From positions 248,001 through 312,000 of the forward strand of contig NZ_LRBG01000039.1 in assembly GCF_001580545.1 (NCBI RefSeq): DNA of 64,000 bases, read 5' to 3'. The translations under genes were made by a program, and so were the position numbers. This stretch comes from Paraburkholderia monticola. GTDB lineage: Bacteria; Pseudomonadota; Gammaproteobacteria; Burkholderiales; Burkholderiaceae. This document shows positions 60,220 to 64,000 of this stretch, piece by piece (position 1 is the stretch's first letter; each line of letters starts with the position of its first letter). A model generated the notes under the pieces. That model saw only the letters and a program-made list of their open reading frames with translations, was not told the DNA's origin and searched no databases.

Positions 60220-62850
60220 ATGCAAAAATTACTGCGTGTCTGTCTTTTCATTTTGCTGCTTGCCGGCATGGCGCCTGGCTTCGCCGCCGCGCCGCAAGCT
60301 GTCCACACCAGCTCCGCCCAACCGGCGTCCGATGCGGTCAGCCTGACGCCCCAGCAGGCCCGCGACGCGCTCGACGTACTGAACGATCCGCACCGCCGCG
60401 CGCAAGTCGCCGATACGCTGCAGGCGATCGCCGCGGCCGGCGCGTTGAGCGCGCCACCCGCTTCGGCGCCGGCGCCGGCGGCAGCGTCGGCGCCCGCCGC
60501 GGCGAGCGGCGCGGCCGCGCTCGTGCCGGACGCGTTCAAATCCAATGGTCTCGCCTCGCAGATCGCGCGCCAGGGCGCGCATTACGTCGCGCATCTGACG
60601 ACCTCGCTGCGCGGTTCGATCGCCGCACTGCTCGACGTCACGTCGGTGCGCGCCTGGTGGCACTGGCAAGTTAGCAATCCGCACGCGCGCATGGAGCTGT
60701 TCAAGGTATTGGGGTCGCTGCTGGCCGCGTTGATCCCCGCACTGGTGCTCGAATGGCTGGCGCGCCGGCTGCTCCGACGTGTCTATCGGGCAATCGCCGC
60801 GCGGCGCGAAGCCGTGCTGCCAGACGACAACGACGAGGCACCGCCACCCCCACGTGCCGGCGCCGCCGCGCCGACCAGCACCCCGCCGCTGCCCCCGATG
60901 ACATCGTTGCCGCCGGCGCTCGAAGCGGAAGCGCAGGCCGTCGCAACCGGCCCGGCCGCACCGTACGCGACGCCATCCGAGAAAGGCCGCGCGATCGAAG
61001 CCGAAGGCAAGCGCAATGCGACGCATCACTGGACGCTACTGCAGCGTCTGCCGCGCGCATTGCTGATCACGCTGCTGCGGCTCGTGCCGATCGCGGTGTT
61101 CGTCGCCGCGGCGAGCGCGCTGATGTCGATCTTCACCGACGACGGCACGCCGCAGGACCGCGCGCTCGATTCACTGATCGACGTCTACGTGGTATGCCGC
61201 TGCGTCGTGATCGTCGCCGCGTTCTTCCTGCAACCGAACGCACCGCGTCTGCGGCTGCTGCGCATGGGCGATGCGTGGGCCACGTACGTGTTCGACTGGA
61301 TCGTGCGGATCGTCGGCGTGGTCGGCGCCGGCGTCGCGCTCGCCGAGCTCGCACAGGCGCTCGGGATGAACGACGCAGCGCATCTCGCGTTGCTGAAAGT
61401 GGTCACGCTCGTCGGTCACGTGATGATCTCGATCCTCGTGCTGCGCTGCGCGAAGCCGGTCGCCAACCGGATCCGCAGGCGCTTCTCCGCGCACGAGTCG
61501 CTGGAGATGTTCGGCGGCGTGCTCGCCGACGCATGGGCGTGGTTCACCGTGGCGATCGTGATGGCGCTGTGGTTCGTGTGGGCCTTCGACGTGCGCAACG
61601 GCTATCACGCGCTCGTGCATATCGGCGGTACGACGCTCGCGGTCCTGATCGGCGCGCGGCTCGTGTCGATCGTGATCTTCGGTGGGCTCGCGCGCATCTT
61701 CAATGTGCAGGACGAGGAGCAGCGCTCGCTCGTGCATCAGCACGCCTACCGCTACTACCCGCTGCTGCGGCGCGGGGTGAGCTGGATCCTCGGCATCATC
61801 ACGGCGCTCGTGCTGCTGCAGGCGTGGGGCGTCGACGTGGTCGATCTGTTTCGCAGCGGCACGATCGGTCACCGGCTCGCGTCGGCGCTCGCGACGATCG
61901 CCGTGGCCGCGATCGTCGCGCTGGTGGTGTGGGAGGTCGTCAACGTATCGGCCGAGCGACGCCTCGACAACTGGACGAGCCGCGGCGATCTGGTGCGCGC
62001 CGCGCGCCTGCGCACGCTGATGCCGATGCTGCGCAGCGCGCTGTTCGTCGTGATCGCGCTGATCGTCGTGCTGACCGGCTTGAGCGAACTCGGCGTGAAC
62101 ATCGGGCCGTTGCTCGCGGGCGCCAGCATCTTCGGCGTCGCGCTCGGCTTCGGCTCGCAGAAGCTGGTGCAGGACTTCATCACCGGCATCTTCCTGCTGA
62201 TGGAAAACGCGATGCAGGTCGGCGACTGGGTCACGCTCGCGGGCGTCTCGGGCACCGTCGAATATCTGTCGATCCGCACCGTGCGGCTGCGCGGCGGCGA
62301 CGGCTCGTTGTTTACCGTGCCGTTCAGTTCGGTGTCGACGGTGAACAACACGAATCGCGGCATCGGCAACGCGGCGGTGCGCGTGAATATCGTGTTCGGT
62401 CAGGACGTCGAGCGCGCGATCGACACGCTGAAGGAAATCGGCACATCGCTGCGCGCCGACGACAAGTTCAAGGACGGCATCCTGTCGGACTTCTCGTTCT
62501 GGGGCGTCGATGCGGTCGACGGCTCGGCGGTCACGCTGGCCGGCCAGATGCAATGCCGCGACACGGCGCGCTGGGGCGTGCAGCGCGAATTCAACCGGCG
62601 CATCCTCGAGCGCTTCAGCGAGCTCGGCATCGAGATCGCCAATCCGCAGCGGCATCTGCTCACGTGGGATCCGGCGAGCAAGGCCAGGTTCGACGCAGCC
62701 GTGCCGCGCGCGCCCCACGCTGAACACCCGGATGGCGACGCCTCGCACAAGGGCGACGCGCCGCTCGACGATCAGATCCCGGTCGATCCGAGCCCGGCCG
62801 GCGGCCCCGGCACGCCCACCAATCCAGGCGCGACTTCGCCACACGTGTGA
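60220..62850 (+). CDS. large MscS-family mechanosensitive channel
   Basis: An 876-aa protein with a signal peptide (MQKLLRVCLFILLLAGMAPGFAAA). It continues with an Ala/Pro-rich low-complexity segment (about 75-100), many hydrophobic segments, and then the MscS core: GVNIGPLLAGASIFGVALGFGSQKLVQDFITGIFLLMENAMQVGDWV with the pore-lining TM3 and the beta-domain. The C-terminal ~45 residues are Pro/Gly/Asp-rich and probably disordered. It resembles large MscS paralogues such as YbiO. It should release solutes on osmotic downshift. The ribosome site is weak. Confidence 0.9.
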   Translation: MQKLLRVCLFILLLAGMAPGFAAAPQAVHTSSAQPASDAVSLTPQQARDALDVLNDPHRRAQVADTLQAIAAAGALSAPPASAPAPAAASAPAAASGAAALVPDAFKSNGLASQIARQGAHYVAHLTTSLRGSIAALLDVTSVRAWWHWQVSNPHARMELFKVLGSLLAALIPALVLEWLARRLLRRVYRAIAARREAVLPDDNDEAPPPPRAGAAAPTSTPPLPPMTSLPPALEAEAQAVATGPAAPYATPSEKGRAIEAEGKRNATHHWTLLQRLPRALLITLLRLVPIAVFVAAASALMSIFTDDGTPQDRALDSLIDVYVVCRCVVIVAAFFLQPNAPRLRLLRMGDAWATYVFDWIVRIVGVVGAGVALAELAQALGMNDAAHLALLKVVTLVGHVMISILVLRCAKPVANRIRRRFSAHESLEMFGGVLADAWAWFTVAIVMALWFVWAFDVRNGYHALVHIGGTTLAVLIGARLVSIVIFGGLARIFNVQDEEQRSLVHQHAYRYYPLLRRGVSWILGIITALVLLQAWGVDVVDLFRSGTIGHRLASALATIAVAAIVALVVWEVVNVSAERRLDNWTSRGDLVRAARLRTLMPMLRSALFVVIALIVVLTGLSELGVNIGPLLAGASIFGVALGFGSQKLVQDFITGIFLLMENAMQVGDWVTLAGVSGTVEYLSIRTVRLRGGDGSLFTVPFSSVSTVNNTNRGIGNAAVRVNIVFGQDVERAIDTLKEIGTSLRADDKFKDGILSDFSFWGVDAVDGSAVTLAGQMQCRDTARWGVQREFNRRILERFSELGIEIANPQRHLLTWDPASKARFDAAVPRAPHAEHPDGDASHKGDAPLDDQIPVDPSPAGGPGTPTNPGATSPHV

Positions 62851-62910
62851 TGCGCCGCGCGCGGCGCGCGTGAAGGTTCGCCAGCGCGAAGCAACGCTAG
62901 TGAAGCAGCG

Positions 62911-64000
62911 CTAGCGAACCTGCCACCAGCGCGGCAACAGACGCCGCACTTCCGGCCGGCGAAAGCGGTCGTCGATCAGATGCACGACGCCGCGGTCCTC
63001 CTCGGTGCGGATCACGCGCCCGGCCGCCTGCACGACTTTCTGCAAACCCGGATACAGGTACATATAGTCGTAGCCGTTGCCGAAGCGCGCATCGAGCGTG
63101 CGGCGCATCTGCTCGTTGACGTCGTTGATCTGCGGCAGACCGAGCGTCGCGACGAACGCGCCGATCAGCTGCTGGCCGGTCAGATCGATTCCTTCCGAAA
63201 ACGCGCCGCCGAGCACCGCGAAGCCGATCCCCTGATTCATCGTCCGGAAGCGCGCGAGAAACGCGTCGCGCGCCGCTTCGTCCATGCCGGGCTCCTGCGT
63301 CCACACCGGCAAGCCGGGGTACCGCTCGCGCAGCAGCGCGACCACGCGCTGCAGATAGTCGAAGCTGCTGAGGAACCCCAGGTAATTGCCGGGCTGCGTG
63401 TCGTACTGCTTCGCGATCAGCTCGACGATCGGTGCAAGCGAGCGCTCGCGGTCGCGCCAGCGTGTCGACACATGAGCGGCCACATGAACCTGCAACTGTT
63501 CCGCGCGAAACGGCCCTTCCACGTCGAGCCAGGCTGTGTCGTCGGCGAGCCCCAGCGTGTCGCGATAGAAATGCTGCGGATTCAGCGTGCCCGAGAACAT
63601 CACCGTGGTACGCGCGGCCGCATAGCGCGGCGCGAGGAACGGTGCGGGGATCACGTTGCGCACGCAGAGCGTCGCGCTGGTTGGGTCGCGCGGCGCATGG
63701 CGGTCGGTGCCTAATGTCACGTCGAACATCGAATGCTCGCCGAACTGTTCGGCGAGCGCGACGAAGTGCATCGCGTCGAAGAAAAACCGCAGCGCGTGTT
63801 CGTCGATCGACAACGGCGCGTCGGCGAGCTGATCCGTGACCGCGCCGATCAGATTCTGCGCGGCGGCGAGCAGCTTGCCCGGCACCTCCGTGTAGACCTG
63901 ATAGCTGGCCGTCTGCGCGCGCTTCACCGCACTCCATTCGCGCTGCAAGCGTTCGAGCGGCCGCTTCAGCGCCGCGGGCGCGCTCTTGCGCACGAGCCGG
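62911..64000 (-). CDS. DinG/Rad3-type DNA helicase (5' part beyond window)
   Basis: The C-terminal ~363 residues of a superfamily 2 XPD/DinG-like helicase; the frame is open to the window edge, so the N-terminal helicase core lies to the right. Visible motifs are TVMFSGTLNP, FLSSFDYLQ, GGAFSEGIDLTG and QAAGRVIRTEEDRG (motif VI with the arginine finger). It likely takes part in DNA repair or R-loop removal. It ends 61 bp from the MscS gene, with which it is convergent. Confidence 0.88.
   Translation of the reverse strand, partial: RLVRKSAPAALKRPLERLQREWSAVKRAQTASYQVYTEVPGKLLAAAQNLIGAVTDQLADAPLSIDEHALRFFFDAMHFVALAEQFGEHSMFDVTLGTDRHAPRDPTSATLCVRNVIPAPFLAPRYAAARTTVMFSGTLNPQHFYRDTLGLADDTAWLDVEGPFRAEQLQVHVAAHVSTRWRDRERSLAPIVELIAKQYDTQPGNYLGFLSSFDYLQRVVALLRERYPGLPVWTQEPGMDEAARDAFLARFRTMNQGIGFAVLGGAFSEGIDLTGQQLIGAFVATLGLPQINDVNEQMRRTLDARFGNGYDYMYLYPGLQKVVQAAGRVIRTEEDRGVVHLIDDRFRRPEVRRLLPRWWQVR

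Noticed and set aside
1..64000. CRISPR arrays, tRNA or rRNA genes, insertion sequences, phage attachment sites
   Set aside because: No repeat-spacer pattern, cloverleaf-like sequence, transposase, integrase or long terminal repeats were seen in either strand.

Overview
The window is GC-rich DNA from a beta-proteobacterium. It is most likely Burkholderia sensu lato, and Paraburkholderia is the best guess. The reasons are the codon usage, an acdR/acdS (ACC deaminase) pair, six LysR-type regulators, an ahpC/ahpF pair, a KatE-type catalase and the mix of accessory catabolic genes. There are no rRNA or tRNA genes, insertion sequences, phage genes or CRISPR arrays, and no core replication or translation genes. 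This looks like a secondary chromosome or another accessory, adaptation-type region. All assignments come from reading the sequence and its translations; no database was searched.

Layout. 0-8 kb: a truncated MBL-fold hydrolase with an alpha/beta hydrolase, a small exported protein, two LysR regulators, an unknown protein, a membrane J-domain protein with a duplicated C-terminal domain, and an aldo-keto reductase. 8-13 kb: an orphan branched-chain-type substrate-binding protein, amidase, DUF2848 protein, divergent LysR and ureidoglycolate-lyase-family protein, probably one catabolic unit. 13-19 kb: an exported methionine sulfoxide repair system (msrB-dipZ-msrA) divergent from a two-component system. 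19-24 kb: PanE-like reductase, class II aldolase, aromatic aminotransferase, LysR and LuxR regulators. 24-30 kb: a four-gene signalling operon (giant hybrid kinase, CheR, CheB, receiver-kinase). 30-35 kb: katE with a structured leader, a MipA/OmpV porin-like protein and a second exported MsrA. 35-38.5 kb: acdR/acdS, LysR/pirin. 38.6-41.5 kb: DoxX, ahpF, ahpC.

41.6-45 kb: a PrpR-like sigma-54 activator divergent from an isocitrate-lyase/PEP-mutase-family enzyme. Between them lie clear palindromic sites and a -24/-12 promoter. 45-50 kb: two DHA2-type efflux pumps, a GNAT acetyltransferase, a prolyl-hydroxylase-like dioxygenase and a SnoaL-like protein. 50-54 kb: LysR, then a probable molybdenum-related group (DUF2325 protein behind a ModE-like palindrome, a ModE-type DNA-binding protein, a NifQ-like protein). 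54-64 kb: NAD salvage (nadV), an orphan CpaE-like ATPase, a long non-coding stretch, a VpsR-like sigma-54 regulator, a large MscS channel and the 3' part of a DinG-type helicase running off the right edge.

Two themes recur: repair of and defence against oxidants (three exported Msr enzymes, DipZ, AhpCF, KatE, pirin, DoxX) and plant- or soil-related catabolism (ACC deaminase, amidase/ureide-like genes, aldolase). The most interesting candidates are the all-single-cysteine exported Msr system, the ModE/DUF2325/NifQ-like group with a degenerate NifQ cysteine motif, the PrpR-like/lyase pair without the rest of the methylcitrate cycle, the amidase/DUF2848 cluster, the duplicated domain of the J-protein, and the katE leader hairpin that overlaps its ribosome binding site.
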